From the NCBI RefSeq assembly GCF_028372415.1, contig NC_092875.1, positions 227,763,136 to 227,827,135 on the forward strand: 64,000 nt of DNA. Direction: 5' to 3'. A model generated the notes under the pieces. That model saw only the letters and a list, made by a program, of their open reading frames with translations. It was not told where the DNA came from and searched no databases. Each line of letters opens with the position of its first letter. Within the stretch, counting starts at the first letter, position 1. Source of the DNA: Notamacropus eugenii (Eukaryota > Chordata > Mammalia > Diprotodontia > Macropodidae). A program made the translations under genes and the position numbers. Positions 32,590-43,964 of this stretch are shown here, piece after piece.

Positions 32590-33700
32590 TGACAACTTCT
32601 TCTCTTTGTTTCTTATTTGATTCAAAATACCCAAGAAACCCCTGAGGATAGTCTAGGTATTTCATTTGACATTCCTGACTTTACATATGCTGCCTCACCC
32701 TCATATGTAGGGCTGTTAAAATATGCTATTCCTATCACCATTAGAACCAAAGGAGGCTCACTACCATATGTTTCCCAATATCCCTTGTCAAGGAAATCTA
32801 TTGAAGGTATTTCACCCATTACTGACTCTCTTAGAAACCAGGGTATTATTGTTCCATATAAATCCCTTTGTAACACTCCTATACTGTTTGGTAAAAAAAA
32901 AAAAACAAAAAATACAAAAAAAACAAAAAAACGAAGCCAAGCCTGGCTTCCTCTTTATCATTTTGTGCAGAATTTATGTGTCCTTAATATTTATATTATG
33001 CCCAGACATCCAGTAGTTCCAAACTGAGCCTCCACTGTCTCTTCCATTCCTCATGATGCCACCAGTTTTACAGTGTTCAGTTTTCTTTTACAGTGCTGTT
33101 CACCTAGACACTCAGAACCAGTTTGCCCTCACGTGGAAGAACATACAATGGGCATGGACTGATCTGTCTCAAGGCTGTGTAGAAAGTCCTACCCTGTTTT
33201 CTCAGATCCTACAACAAGATCTAACTTCTGTCACTTTCAAGGGTTTGTCTTTAATCTGATACATTGATGATCCTTTACTGGAAACACCTAATGTTGAGAT
33301 TTCTCAGGATGACAGCCATCACCTTCTTTTTCAGTTTCATCAAAGAAGCTTCAAAGTCTCCAAATCAAAGATCTTCTAGTGCCCTTACACAAGTAGAGTT
33401 TCTTGGTTGGTATCTAATGGTACTCTCTGTTTCCCTCAAGTGTGTACAGACTCTTCAATAATAATCTGTTGCTACAACCAAAAGATAATTATGTGCTATT
33501 TTGGGAATGGACAGACATTGCCAGCAAGGGATCCCATGCTTTGGGGAGATCACTAAATACCATATATCTCTACCTAAAAATTCTGTTCCAGAACCTTTGC
33601 AGCTTGAGCAGCAACACCTTTCCATACTTACAGATCTCAAAAAGGTCTTGTCTTTGCACTGGAATTCCCAGATTACAGTAAGCCATCACTATCTTTATAC
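32590..33700 (+). pseudogene. pol: pol remnant: reverse transcriptase
   Basis: The N-terminal RT region lies in the frame at 32617-33027. The central part follows in a different frame at 33053-33259, ending with the YIDD catalytic motif (33260-33271). The motif itself is intact, but at least one frameshift and several stops surround it. An A-rich tract at 32891-32935 sits where the 'LVQDLREVN'-type segment is expected, so part of the fingers region is replaced. Thumb and connection sequences continue in broken frames to about 33700. Confidence 0.75.
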
Positions 33701-34560
33701 TTGAATGAAACAGGGGATGGCTTCCAATGTCCTGACCCAAACATTTGGCTCTGCTTTTCATCCAGTAGCTTATTATCATGCTTGGCTTAATACTGTAGCT
33801 GCTGCTGTTTCACCTTGCCTATGAGCTATGGCTGCTACTGATCTTTTGGCAAGAAAGCTTGTAATCTGGTCCTGGGTACTTCCTTAACAGTGTAGCATCT
33901 CCATCAGGTTGAAGCCTTTTTACTTCACCATCAAATTCAGTCTTTTTATGACTACAGACTTGCCAAATATGAAGTGATCTTATTGGGAAAAGAGAATGTC
34001 ATTCTCAAATGACGTATCATCCTCTATCCTGCCACATTGCTCCCTGATTTGCCAATCTTAGAGGAGCCATTGAATGATTGTTCTTCTATCATGGACATGG
34101 TGGAATGACCCTATGATAACCTTGGCAATGCTCCCTTTCAGAACTCAGACCACATGTTCTATACTGACCAATCTTCTTTTGTTAGAAATGGTGTCCATAC
34201 TGGAGTAGCAGTTTCAGACCATGATACAATCTAGACAGCCTCACTACCATTTAATCTCAGTACTCGAACTGATGAGCTGATTGCAAGTCTGCCAGCTTGC
34301 TACCAATAAAAGTGTGACCATCTTGACGGCATCTCCTTATGTATTTGGGATGTCATGCTGATAGAATTCTGTGGTTGCAATGAAGGTTTCTCACCCTGTC
34401 TAGTTTGGTTATTGCTAATGCTAACTTCCTTAAAAATCTCTGCTCTTCAGTTGCCTAAAACTTTGACTATTGTCTATTGTTCTATTCATGCTGGTACTAC
34501 TGATCCTGTTTCATGATAATATATCAAGCTGATGTTCCAGCAAAATTAGCCACATTAGAA
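33700..34560 (+). pseudogene. pol: pol remnant: connection and RNase H
   Basis: The segment at about 34140-34280 resembles the start of a retroviral RNase H: an 'FYTD' strand followed by a short S-rich turn, with the Asp codon kept but the usual Gly-Ser altered. Stops occur at several points. The remainder is too degraded to place the other catalytic residues. Confidence 0.55.
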
Positions 34561-34799
34561 AGACATGCTGTGTTTCACCTCTCTTCTTCTAATGCTGATG
34601 ATAATTTCCACCTTGTATTCAGAAACCTTGATGTTAAAAATTAGAAATCATGATTTAAGACAAAACAGGTCTCCAGGGTCCTGGTGACTGTGAAAGTAAG
34701 CCACTCCTCCCCCAGAACTTCTATCACCAGTATGTGTATCTGTTCGTAAAGGGAGGCATTATGACACTAAAGAAATAGTCTAAACAATATAGTGGGCAT

Positions 34800-35580
34800 G
34801 AGTTGTCTCTGGGATTACCACAGTTGCAGCTCATATCAATACTTCTTGCCTCCCTTATCAGGCATTTAACCAACTTGTCTCCCAAACAATTGCGTTTGTT
34901 GGATGTCCTTTAGCTTATACCACATTTGAACATTTGTGAATTGATTTTATATACATGCCCAAAGCTGGACACTATAAAGTTTGTGTTGTCATGTAAACCA
35001 TCTCACTCATTGGGTTGAGACATTCTCTGGTCCTAAAAATACAACTAACTTCATTACTAAAATCCTTCATAAAGAGATTGTGCCCAAGAACAGTCCAGCA
35101 GTGCATATAAATTCAGATGGGGATGTCATTTCACTGATTCAATACACTGAAATTTATTCTTATCTTGAGAATACTCGTAAGTTTCTTACTCTTTATCACC
35201 CCCCAGAATTCAGATCAGGCTGAGTATACGAACATATACCTAAAACTCTTATTGGTAAATTACTCTCTGAAACTCACTCAAAGTGTGCTGATGTACTTCC
35301 CCTTGATTTACCTGCTAGTCAGATGGTGGGAGTTGTCGATAGGAGTGGAATTACACTTCTCTCCTTTTGAAATGTTGTTTTGTCAACCTCCCAAAAAAGT
35401 GAAAACCTTCTCCCTAGTCTACATATCATTGTTCACAGAGATGCATCTGTTGCTTCTTATTCACAAAACAGGAATTGAAGTACAGATTGGACCCTTGGAT
35501 TTTTGCTTCATGACTCCCACCCTGGAAATAACATTTGCATCAGAATTTCTAGCAACTTAACCTGCCTAGCAGGCCCATTT
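34800..35580 (+). pseudogene. pol: pol remnant: integrase
   Basis: The catalytic core begins with an 'IDF' strand whose Asp codon is at 34943-34945, followed by 'MPKAG-YK'. One codon before this strand is a TGA where Trp is usual. A frameshift lies at about 34990. The second core Asp is at about 35117-35119 in an 'NSDGD' context, where 'SDNG' is usual. The third acidic residue falls at a break near 35220. C-terminal 'P-FEMLF-QPP' sequence follows near 35370-35395 in the frame at 35165-35560. Confidence 0.75.
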
Positions 35581-35719
35581 CAAGAATTGTTGAGCAGCTC
35601 AACTGCAATCAAGTTTGGAGGAAAAGACTCTTAGATATACTCTGCCCATATAAAAGCTGCTTCTTACCATTTCATGTATCTGGGAATGTTTTGCTTTGCT
35701 TTATTTTAATACTATCAAC

Positions 35720-37425
35720 TGTGTTTCTCCTTTCCCACTTAAAAACCCTAACAATAATCTTGGAAATGAAAACTTGTAAATTATGGGAAAATGGATACGT
35801 TTTACTCTGATGTTTGCCTTATGCCTCACAATCATACTTACCATGTGTTTTAAACCTCCCACATTTCCTTGTTTAATTCTGATGCTGTTACTGGTTGCTC
35901 TTTCCACTTGATTCCACCCTTCCCAGGAGAATTAAAGAAGTCTTTATTCTATTAGTAAGCCTCATGTCAAAATAGAACATGCTTTTTATCATCTTAAAGC
36001 AGTTGGGCTTCATAGATACTGGGTATACCAATATATTCAACAAGGTGAACCTGATTCTTAAGTGGCTTTCCCCATTACTCCAAATGATTCTCAGTTAGAC
36101 AAGACAACTATGAAGATAATTGCACCCGTTAGACCTTTTATATTGCCTTTGTGTCATTTATATTGCCCCAATAGAGCTATAAATGATACTAAAACAAGGC
36201 CAAGCAGTTTGTCCTACCTTTATCATGATTATATAACTGCAAAACTTAATGGAGCTATAGTTCTTCAAAAAACTAGGACAGTCACATTACCAATAGATAC
36301 TCCTCTTCCAAATTCTTTATAGTGAGAAACAGAACCACCATTCATTCATTGAATTTTCACCATTCATTAAATTTTGTAACTGTTCAGAGGTGCACACAGT
36401 ATCTTTCTTTCCCAAATTTACCTGTACCAGAGTTGTTGCTTACAATAAAGCAGAGAATAGATTTCAGACTTAAATATATTAGTTTTGCAACTGTTTCTTA
36501 AAATTGTTTCAGTTTTATTAGTTATGACAAAAATTTTGGCATGACCAGCCCTCACACTTCATGCAGAGGGTTGGAATTTTTGGTCTGTTCTTTTATTTGT
36601 GGGAAGAAAGGCTTATACCACACTTCCTCCTAGTAGACAGTTATTTATTCCTGTCAATATCAATTGAGACATGTGGGGGTCAGTTGTTTATTCCTGTCAG
36701 TATCAATTGTCAATCATTCTACAGGACTAGTGGAGAAACATTTAGAAATTGAGGAGCATGGTGTCAAAAGCAAGAAAATAAGGATATGTAAACATCAGTA
36801 ACTCTGTAAAAGAATATAATCCAGGAAAAAAGACCCTCTCATCCATAATTCCATACACTGGGGTTGCCATTTTAGATTAGGCAGCTAGAAATCTCTTCAT
36901 TGAGATTGAGAATGTGGTCCAAGTCACAAATGAATCCATCTCCTCTCTCCACATTGAGGTGAATTTATTAGCACAAATGATCTTACAAAACCATATGGTC
37001 TTAAACCTTCTTATAGCTTCACAAGGAGGAGTCTGTGCTATAATCAATCAATTTTCTTGTTCCTATTGTTCATGATATTGAAACAAGTCTCAACTAAATA
37101 GAATAGGTTATAGCAGAAACTCAATTGATGAAAAGAAAAGACACAGATACTCCATGATGGGACCCCTCTTGCTGGTTTTCTTGGCTATTCTCTTTGTTAC
37201 AAGAAGACATATTGACTACCATAGTCAAATGGGATCTTATTAGCCTATATTTCATAATTGTCTTTGGGGTTTGTGTTAGATGTTACATTACTAGTTATAC
37301 CAAAGTCTTCTCAAAATTAATTATTAATAATCTGATGATGGTTCAAAATATTGATCCTGAGTACACAATGAACCTTCCTTATGCGACTGGCATTTGATAA
37401 GTAATCCATGGGGAAAAAGGTCCCC
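35720..37425 (+). pseudogene. env: env remnant
   Basis: After a possible signal-peptide-like hydrophobic stretch (35790-35910), there is a Cys-poor, heavily broken surface-subunit region (36060-36770). The region at 36860-37080 has the order of a gammaretroviral transmembrane subunit ectodomain: a heptad-like helix, then a Gln-Gly-Gly-containing loop and Cys residues. A hydrophobic membrane-span-like stretch with a Cys-containing tail follows at 37210-37310. Multiple stops and frame changes make it non-functional. A 43-base tandem duplication lies within it. Confidence 0.55.
36638..36712. repeat. Tandem duplication within env remnant
   Basis: The unit starting at 36638 is repeated from 36681 with a period of 43 bases and two or three differences. 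Since 43 is not a multiple of three, it shifts the frame. Confidence 0.85.
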
Positions 37426-37432
37426 AAGAATA

Positions 37433-37443
37433 AAAGAGGGGAA
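37433..37443 (+). other. Polypurine tract
   Basis: AAAGAGGGGAA lies directly before the 3' LTR start. It is the standard priming site for retroviral plus-strand synthesis. Confidence 0.7.
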
Positions 37444-37444
37444 T

Positions 37445-37809
37445 TGAAAGAATCAAATCAATTTCATATTGTGAACAGTATCTATTTTGTGACTTAAATT
37501 TCTTGATTCCTGCAAAAGCCTTGTTCATATGATATCATGAAAATACTGCAAAATGTTCTGTACAACTTGCAGTTAGTACCCTTTGATTTTGTCAAACTCT
37601 GGCCACTCAGAAAGGAGAAATGCTTCTGTTTCTCAAGATTATGCAACCTGATTTGTTTCTCATATTAACTACAGGAAAATTTTATCTATCATTTAATGTC
37701 CTTGTACCTACTGAGGGGCCTTGGATCCAATATGTTATGCAACTGTATGACTTGCTAATAAATCAATTTACTTGGATATTATTTTCTCAGTCTTCATCAA
37801 TTTCACTCA
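37445..37809 (+). repeat. 3' LTR of the endogenous retrovirus
   Basis: It begins TGAAAGAATC right after the polypurine tract and ends 'tttcactca'. The AATAAA is at 37757-37762. Similarity to the 5' LTR is clear over the final 130 bases and weak upstream. Confidence 0.75.
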
Positions 37810-37811
37810 GA

Positions 37812-40345
37812 AGTCCTTAATTTTAACTCTGTGTGTGTCTTTCTGTTTCAAGGGTATCTCTTGTGAGCAATGTAGTGTTGAATTTTAATTTCTAATCAAT
37901 TCTTCTATCTCCTTCCATTTTATGGGTGAATTCATTTCATTCAAATTCACAGTTGTGATTATTAACTGTGCTTTTCCTTCCATCCAAGTTTCTTCTTTCT
38001 TCTCTATTTCTCTTATCCTATTCCTTCCTCAAAAGTCTATTTTGCTTTTAACCATTGCTTCTCTTTTTTCCACTCATTCCCTTCTCTTATTCCAGTTTTC
38101 TACTTCCCTATTGGTTGACTTACATTTCTATATACAACTGAGCATGTCTATTTCCTCCCCCTTTGAGCCATTTGTGACAAGAATGAGGTTCAAATATTGC
38201 CAACTACCCCAACCCCAATTTCTCCTCCATTGTAAAAGCTCTTCCTTGTGTGCCTCTTTTATGTGAGAAAAATTTTAACATTCTACTCTCCCTTCCCCTT
38301 TCTCCCAATTCATACCTCTTTCTCACCCTTTCATTTCTTTTTTTGGAGATCATTCTAACATAATCAACTTATATCTTTGCCTTGTGTTTATGTAAATTCC
38401 TTTTAACTGCCCTAATAATAAAGTTCTTAGGACTTAATGTGGGTTATCTTCCCATATAGGAATGTAAACAGTTTAACTTTACTAAAAGTCTTGTGATTAT
38501 TTGCACTTACATCTACTTTTTTATGCTTCTCTTGTGTTTGAATGTCAGATTTTCTATTCTGTTATGATCTTTTTTTACTGGGAATTCCTGAAAGTCTTTC
38601 ATTTCATTAAATCTTCATTTTTCCCCTGGTGGATTATATTCAGTTTTGCTGACTAGGTTTTTCTTGGTTATAATCCTAGCTCCTTTGCTTTCTGGAGTAT
38701 CATATTCTTAGACCTCTGTTCCTTTAATGTGGAAGCTGCTAAATCTTGTATGATCCTTACTGTAGCTCCACAATAGTTGAATTGTTTTTTTTCTGACTAT
38801 TTGAAATATTTTCTCTTTGACCCAGGAGCTTTGGAATTTGGAAATGACATTCCTAGGAGTTTTCATTTTAGGATCTCTTTCAGGAGGTGATTAGTGGATT
38901 TTTTCAATGTCTATTTAACTTCTTCAGATAAAATATTGGGGTAATTTTCCTGTATAATTTCTTGAAATATGATATCTAGGCCTATTCCTTGATTGTGGAG
39001 TTCATGTAGATCAGTAATTCTTAAATTATTTCTTTCTGATTTATCTTTCAGGTCAGTTGATTTTCTGATTCAAAATTTCTCCACTTGCTGCTATCAGTGG
39101 TTCCACACATGGATAGTTGATAGTTGAATGGTGATAGCTGACGGAGCACCTGTGTTTTCTTGGTGTTAATTGTTAGGTTGATATTAGCACAAGTAGCAGA
39201 GAATTGATCCATACTTTGTTGCATCTCATCTTCAGAGGCTACACCAAGTGTACAATATCAGCAAACAGAAAGTCATGCACCAACACTCCTTCCAGTTTGG
39301 TCTTAGTTTGTAATCTTTTCAAGTTGAAGAATTTGCCATCAGTGCAGCAGCTGACCTTGATGCCATGTTCATTTTCATTGAAAGCATTTCACTTATGTTA
39401 GTAGTGCACTTTCCAGGGATGTACACATTGATAATGAAGTTGATGTATGCATTGGCAGAGCTGATTCAGTGTTTGGGAGGCTCCAACAGAAAGTATGGGA
39501 AAGAAGAAATATTAGACTGACTGCCAAACTGAAGGTCTACAGAGTCATTGTGCTAACCTCATTTTTGTATGCCTGTGAAACCTGGATGGTGTGCCAGCAC
39601 CATTCCAGGAGATTGGATTGCTTTCATTTGAATTGTCTTAGGAAGATTCTAAAGATTACCTGGCAGGATAAGATACAAGATACTGAGGTCATTTTTCAAA
39701 CTAAACTCCCAAGAATTCAGACTCTACTTCAGCAACTCTTTGCTCAAATGTAAAATGTAAGCTTGCCAAAAAGACTATTGTATGGAGAACTCATACAGGG
39801 CAAGAATTCACATGGTGGTCAGAAGAAGTGATACAAGGACACTATCAAGGTCTCTCTTAAGAACTTTGGAATTGATTGTATGACATGATTCACTGACACA
39901 GGACAATTTATGCCCACATCAGAGAAGGTGCTATGATCCATGAGTGAACCAGAACTGAAACACCTCAAAGGAAACAGAAGATGTGCAAATCTAGAAAATC
40001 AACCTAAATTTTCACACAGACTATCTGTGCCCAACCTATGGTAGAGAATTCTGAGCTTGTAATGGTCTAATTAGACATAGTCAGACACTGAAATTTGACT
40101 CTAGTAAAATGAAGTCACTTTGGTACTCACTGAGAATGAAGGACAGCCACCACCACTGATTTATTGATGAGATATTTCGCATTTTCTTCTGTTCTTTCAT
40201 TCTTTTGACTTGTTTTATTTTTTATTGATTCTCATAGAATCATAAGCTTTCACTTGCCCAAACCTAATTTTTAAGGAATTATTTTCTTCAGTGAGATTTT
40301 GTACATCTCTTTCCATTTGACCATTTCTGTTTTGCTTTGTTTTGT
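37812..40345 (-). mobile_element. L1 copy split by another LINE
   Basis: Minus-strand L1. The first part, 37812-39080, runs from the ORF2 start ('ctgtgtgtgtctttctgttt') through the inter-ORF region into ORF1 ('tcatttcattaaatcttcat', 'tttcaggtcagttgattttc'). The second part, 40166-40345, continues into the ORF1 N-terminal region ('cttgcccaaacctaattttt', 'aaggaattattttcttcagt'). It has no ORF2 catalytic domains. Confidence 0.65.
39081..40165. mobile_element. LINE with inverted 5' part
   Basis: The right part (39387-40165) is plus strand and encodes the ORF2 C-terminal half: 'SVFGRLQQKVWERR', 'FLYACETW', 'LRKILKITWQDK', then the 3' UTR with 'tttggtactcactgagaatg'. The left part (39081-39386) is minus strand and encodes the preceding segment: 'CTDGKFFNLKRLQTKTKLEG', then 'FLFADIVHLV' (the RT catalytic FADD box with the second Asp lost) and 'SEDEMQQSMDQFSATC'. 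Read together the two parts are contiguous in the ORF but inverted relative to each other, as expected of a 5' inversion formed by twin priming. The terminal zinc finger carries the same TGA as the copy at 17.6 kb. Confidence 0.75.
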
Positions 40346-40821
40346 TTTTATTATTAATTTATTAGTTTTCAGTTTTCTGCAGTCACTTCCATAAGTCTTA
40401 GATTTTGTATCCTTCCCTCTTCTCTCCCTCCCTGAGATGACATGTAATCTTATATGGATTCTACACATACATTCTTATTAAACACATTTTCACCTTTGTC
40501 ATGTTGCATTAAAAAATTAAAATGAATGGGAGAAACCATGACAAAAACCCAAACAAAATATAACATAACACAAGAGAAAATATTCTGCTTCATTCTGCAT
40601 TCCTATTCCATAGTTATTTCTCTGAATGTGGACAGCATTTTGCTTCAGGAGTGCTTTGGGAAGGTTTTAGGTCCTTGCATAGCTGTGAAGGCTAAGTCTA
40701 CCAGAAAAATTCCTTGCACACTGTGGTTGTTAGTATATACTATGATCTCCTGGTTCTGCTGCTTGCACTTAGCATCAGTTCATATAAGTCCTTCCAGGCT
40801 TCTCTGAAGTCTTTCTGTTCA

Positions 40822-41226
40822 TCATTTCTTACAGCACAATAATATTACATTACATTTATATACCACAAGTTGCTCAGCTATTCTCCAATTGATGGGTATC
40901 CCCTCAATTTCCAGTTCTTGGCCACCACGAAGAGAGCTGATATAAATGTTTTTGTACATGTGGGACCTTTTCCCATTTCTACGATTTCTTTGGGATACAG
41001 TCCTAGAAGTGATTGCTAGGTCAAAGGGTATGCACATTTTTGTAGCCCTTTGGGCATAGTTCCAAATTGCTCTCCAGAATGATTGGATCTGGTCACAGCT
41101 CCACCAACAATGAATTAGTGTTCCAGTTTTCTCACATCTTCTCCAACATTTCTCATTCTTCTGTTTTGTCATGTTAGCCAATCTGATAGGTGTGATGTGG
41201 TCCCTCAGAGTTGTTTTGATTTGCAT
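40822..41226 (-). pseudogene. L1 ORF2p C-terminal fragment
   Basis: A 134-codon open frame from the extreme C-terminus of L1 ORF2p. It begins 'MQIKTTLRDHITPIRLANM', carries the Cys-rich 'CWRRC...LIHCWWSC' motif needed for RNA binding in known L1s, and ends near 'VVYKCNVILLCCKK'. One frame change lies within ('RTVSQRN' where 'GLYPKEI' is usual). It has no promoter and no upstream RT domain. Confidence 0.85.
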
Positions 41227-41720
41227 CTATCTAATCAATTGTGATTTAGAGTATTTTTTTATATGACTATAGTTAGCTTTAATTTCTTCCTCTGAAAACT
41301 GCCTGGTTATATCCTTTGACTATTTATCAATTGGGGAATTATTTGTATTCTTGTACATTTGACTCAATTCTCTATATGTTTTAGAAATGAGGCCTTTATC
41401 ACAGACACTAGTTGCAAAAATTCTTTCCCAGTTTTCTGCTTCCCTCCTAATCTTGGTTGCATTGACTTTGTGCAAAACCTTTTCAATTTAATGAAATCAA
41501 AATTATTTATTTTGCATTTCATAATGTTCTATATCTCTTGTTTGGTCATAAATTTCTACATTCTTCATAAATCTGACAAATACACTATTCCTTGCTCCCT
41601 TAATTTGTTTATAGTATCAGTCTTTATACCTAGATCATGTATCCCTTTGGGCTTCATTCTTGTGTATGGTGTCAGGCATTGGTCTATGCCCAGTTTCTGC
41701 CATACTGTTATCCAGTTTTC

Positions 41721-42002
41721 TCAGTAATTTTTGTCAAACAGTGAGCGCTTATCCCAGAAGCTAGAGTTCTTGGGTTTATCAAATAGTAGACTGCTATATT
41801 CATTGACTACTGTGTCTTGAGTACCTAACCTATTCCACTGTTCTACGTCTCTGTTTCTTAGCCAGTACCAAGTGGTTTTGATGATTGCTGCTTTATGATA
41901 CAATGTGAGATCTGGTAGGGCTAGGTCACCTTCCCTATCATTTTTTTTTTCATTAATTCCCTTGATATTCTGTACCTTTTGTTCTTCCAGATTAATTTTC
42001 AA
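41721..42002 (-). pseudogene. L1 ORF2p fragment upstream of the C-terminus
   Basis: A 93-codon frame with the conserved 'GDLALPDLTLYHKAAIIKTTWYW' block (residues 26-48) and 'QWNR' next to it. This is the segment just after the reverse transcriptase domain. It is separated from the 40.8-41.2 kb frame by degraded sequence of the same ORF. Confidence 0.85.
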
Positions 42003-42824
42003 ATTATTTTTTCTACCTGTAGAAAATATTTTTCTGATAGATTGATTAGTTATTTCTGTTTTTTAAGTAGTTTTTTTCTTCAGTGAATTTTTGTGCCTCT
42101 TTTACCAAACTATTTAATTCACTTTTCATAATTTTGTTGCACCACTCTCATTTCTTTTCACAGTTTTTCTTCCACCACTCTTATCTCTTTCTTTAACTCT
42201 TCAAGGAATACTTACTAGGCTTGCCCAATTACCACCTTTCTTTGAGGCTTTGTACCTGCATTTACATTGTTGTGTTCTTCTGAGTCTGTCTTAGTCTTTC
42301 CAGCCACTGTGGTAGCTTTTTATGATCAAATTATTTTTTGTTTTTTTTTTCTTATTTTTTGGTCTATTTTTGACCTTGAACTTGATGTTAAAGATGTGCT
42401 CTGCTCACCTGGTTGGGGGCATGGAAACACTGTCTCAAGTCTTCAGGTTTTTTGGTACTGCTGTTCGGAACTATTTCTTAGAATCTGCAAGCTTTTGGTG
42501 TATTCAAGTTGGTGTGATTTGGAGAGAGGTATGGTCACTGCTCTTCTAATCTGTACCTTGGTCTTTACAGAAGAAAGGCCTCACTATCCTATAGATACAA
42601 GCATTAGTAGTCCTTCTTGCTTTGGTACTATGTCCAGGGCCCCTACTACCTTGGTCTTACCCTCAGTGCTCCTTTCTGCCCTGGAATTATGACTCTAAAC
42701 TGTACATAGGCATCCAGTCAGTGTCTCCTATGCCCAATGTCAACAAAGGGTCAATTGTACTCGCTCTCTCTGATGAGGTGCCCAACCCCCTTAGCATTTT
42801 CATAACATAGTAGAATAAAAAACA

Positions 42825-42939
42825 AAAAGATGATTGTATGTGAACTGCAAATCTATTATGTACAATTTTTTATTCCTCTTCCCCAATCCCCTCCTTCCCT
42901 CCTCTCATTTGTTACCCATTTCTCTTTAGAATTTTTTTT

Positions 42940-42984
<45 letters not shown>

Positions 42985-43000
42985 CTTTGCCTCTCTCCCC
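42825..43000 (-). repeat. L1 3' UTR fragment with (CT)n run
   Basis: 'actgcaaatctattatgtac' matches the L1 3' UTR at 53.1 kb. It is followed by a (CT)n run of about 42 bases at 42938-42979. Confidence 0.6.
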
Positions 43001-43885
43001 TACTTTTTCTCCTCTCAGTTAATCAAATTAATTCCTCCTTATTCTCCTTCCCTTCAACTAGTCCTGTTCATTATTTTTTTAATTTTATTTTTGCACCCTT
43101 TTTCACAAAGGATTTCTCTCACTCTCTTCATTTTTCATCCTCTCTTACTGCCTACTTTAGACTCTCATTGCATGATTAATGGCCCCTATAATTATTTGTT
43201 CTACCTATTTTCTCTGTTATCCTCATGCAATGAAAGATCCCAAAGTATCCATTCTAGACTTTCCTTCCCTAGGTATTTTTGACACTGCCTTGTAGAGCTC
43301 GATACCATGGTTTTCTTTTTTCCATTGTGCTTCAGTCCTAGAACAATGTTAATTGCTACAGGCATTAGAGAAGACACTGTCCCATGTGATGGCATATTCT
43401 CCACCATGTCCATGTTTATTTAGTCTACCACTCATATAAACCTTTCCCTGATTACCTTTTCCTCATTTGCCTCAGAAATCTCCTGATTCCATGATCTCCC
43501 ACTCACTCAGGTGCCAGTTGACCCTAGAGGTTCCAGGTCCCCCCTCCATGTAGGATGAGTAGGCTTTTCAAGTACCAAACACCACAGGTCACATCTAGTG
43601 TAAGGTCCCCATTTCTCTTCACTAACCAGAATCTCTCTTCATCCATGGGAGCATTCATCAATGGAAGCCCCTCCCAATATCAAGGTAAGACTTCCCTTCT
43701 TCTGCCCTTTATAATTCTTCTCCAGTCTTTCTCACACATTTCCTTATAAGCTCTTTTTTTTTTTACTATGACATTTCCTCACTACTAGCCCTGGATTTGA
43801 CTCTGGCAAAACATGCACTTTTCTCTATCCTCCTTCTCCTCTTCCCCTTCCTTTTTTATACACTCCAGGAGGAAGCAAGGAAGGA
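43001..43885. other. Unassigned T/C-rich stretch
   Basis: Pyrimidine-rich sequence with no clear repeat match. It may be L1 3' flank or an unrecognised element. Confidence 0.3.
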
Positions 43886-43960
43886 TGAAGGAAGGAAGGA
43901 AGGAAGGAAGGAAGGAAGGAAGGAAGGAAGGAAGGAAGGAAGGAAGGAAGGAAGGAAGAT
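43886..43960. repeat. (GGAA)n microsatellite
   Basis: About 17 near-perfect GGAA/GAAG units. The two plus-strand frames across it are repeat translations. Confidence 0.97.
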
Positions 43961-43964
43961 TGAT

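Larger units (their letters stand above)
30244..37809 (+). mobile_element. Endogenous retrovirus, class I (gamma-like), defective
   Basis: The provirus has LTRs at 30244-30651 and 37445-37809 and a primer-binding site of tRNA-Arg type (30659-30678). Degraded gag, pol and env follow in the normal order, with a polypurine tract at 37433-37443. Every gene carries stops and frameshifts, so nothing can be expressed intact. Gamma-like assignment rests on the gag capsid pattern, the pol order (RT, RNase H, integrase) and the env transmembrane layout. The LTRs differ at many positions, so the insertion is old. The bases flanking it (taat on the left, gaag on the right) do not match, so the target duplication is lost or an end is misplaced. 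Confidence 0.8.
40350..42820 (-). mobile_element. L1 copy, internally deleted
   Basis: A recognisable marsupial L1. The 3' UTR is at 40350-40830. The ORF2 C-terminal third is at 40830-42045 and keeps the Cys-His motif C-x3-C-x7-H-x4-C (frame 41226-40822). A break at about 42048 leads straight to ORF1 N-terminal and 5' UTR sequence (42050-42820). The RT and endonuclease regions and most of ORF1 are absent. Plus-strand frames at 41359, 42267 and 42322 are antisense by-products. Confidence 0.8.

Noticed and set aside
32617..33027. 136-codon open frame as a possible host or intact viral gene
   Set aside because: It is the N-terminal RT segment of a retroviral pseudogene and is cut by an A-rich tract and frame changes.
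42267..42692. 141-codon plus-strand frame
   Set aside because: Antisense to L1 ORF1/5' UTR sequence; composition typical of reversed L1.
42830..43282. 150-codon plus-strand frame with Ser-Leu run
   Set aside because: Produced by the (CT)n run and T-rich antisense L1 sequence.
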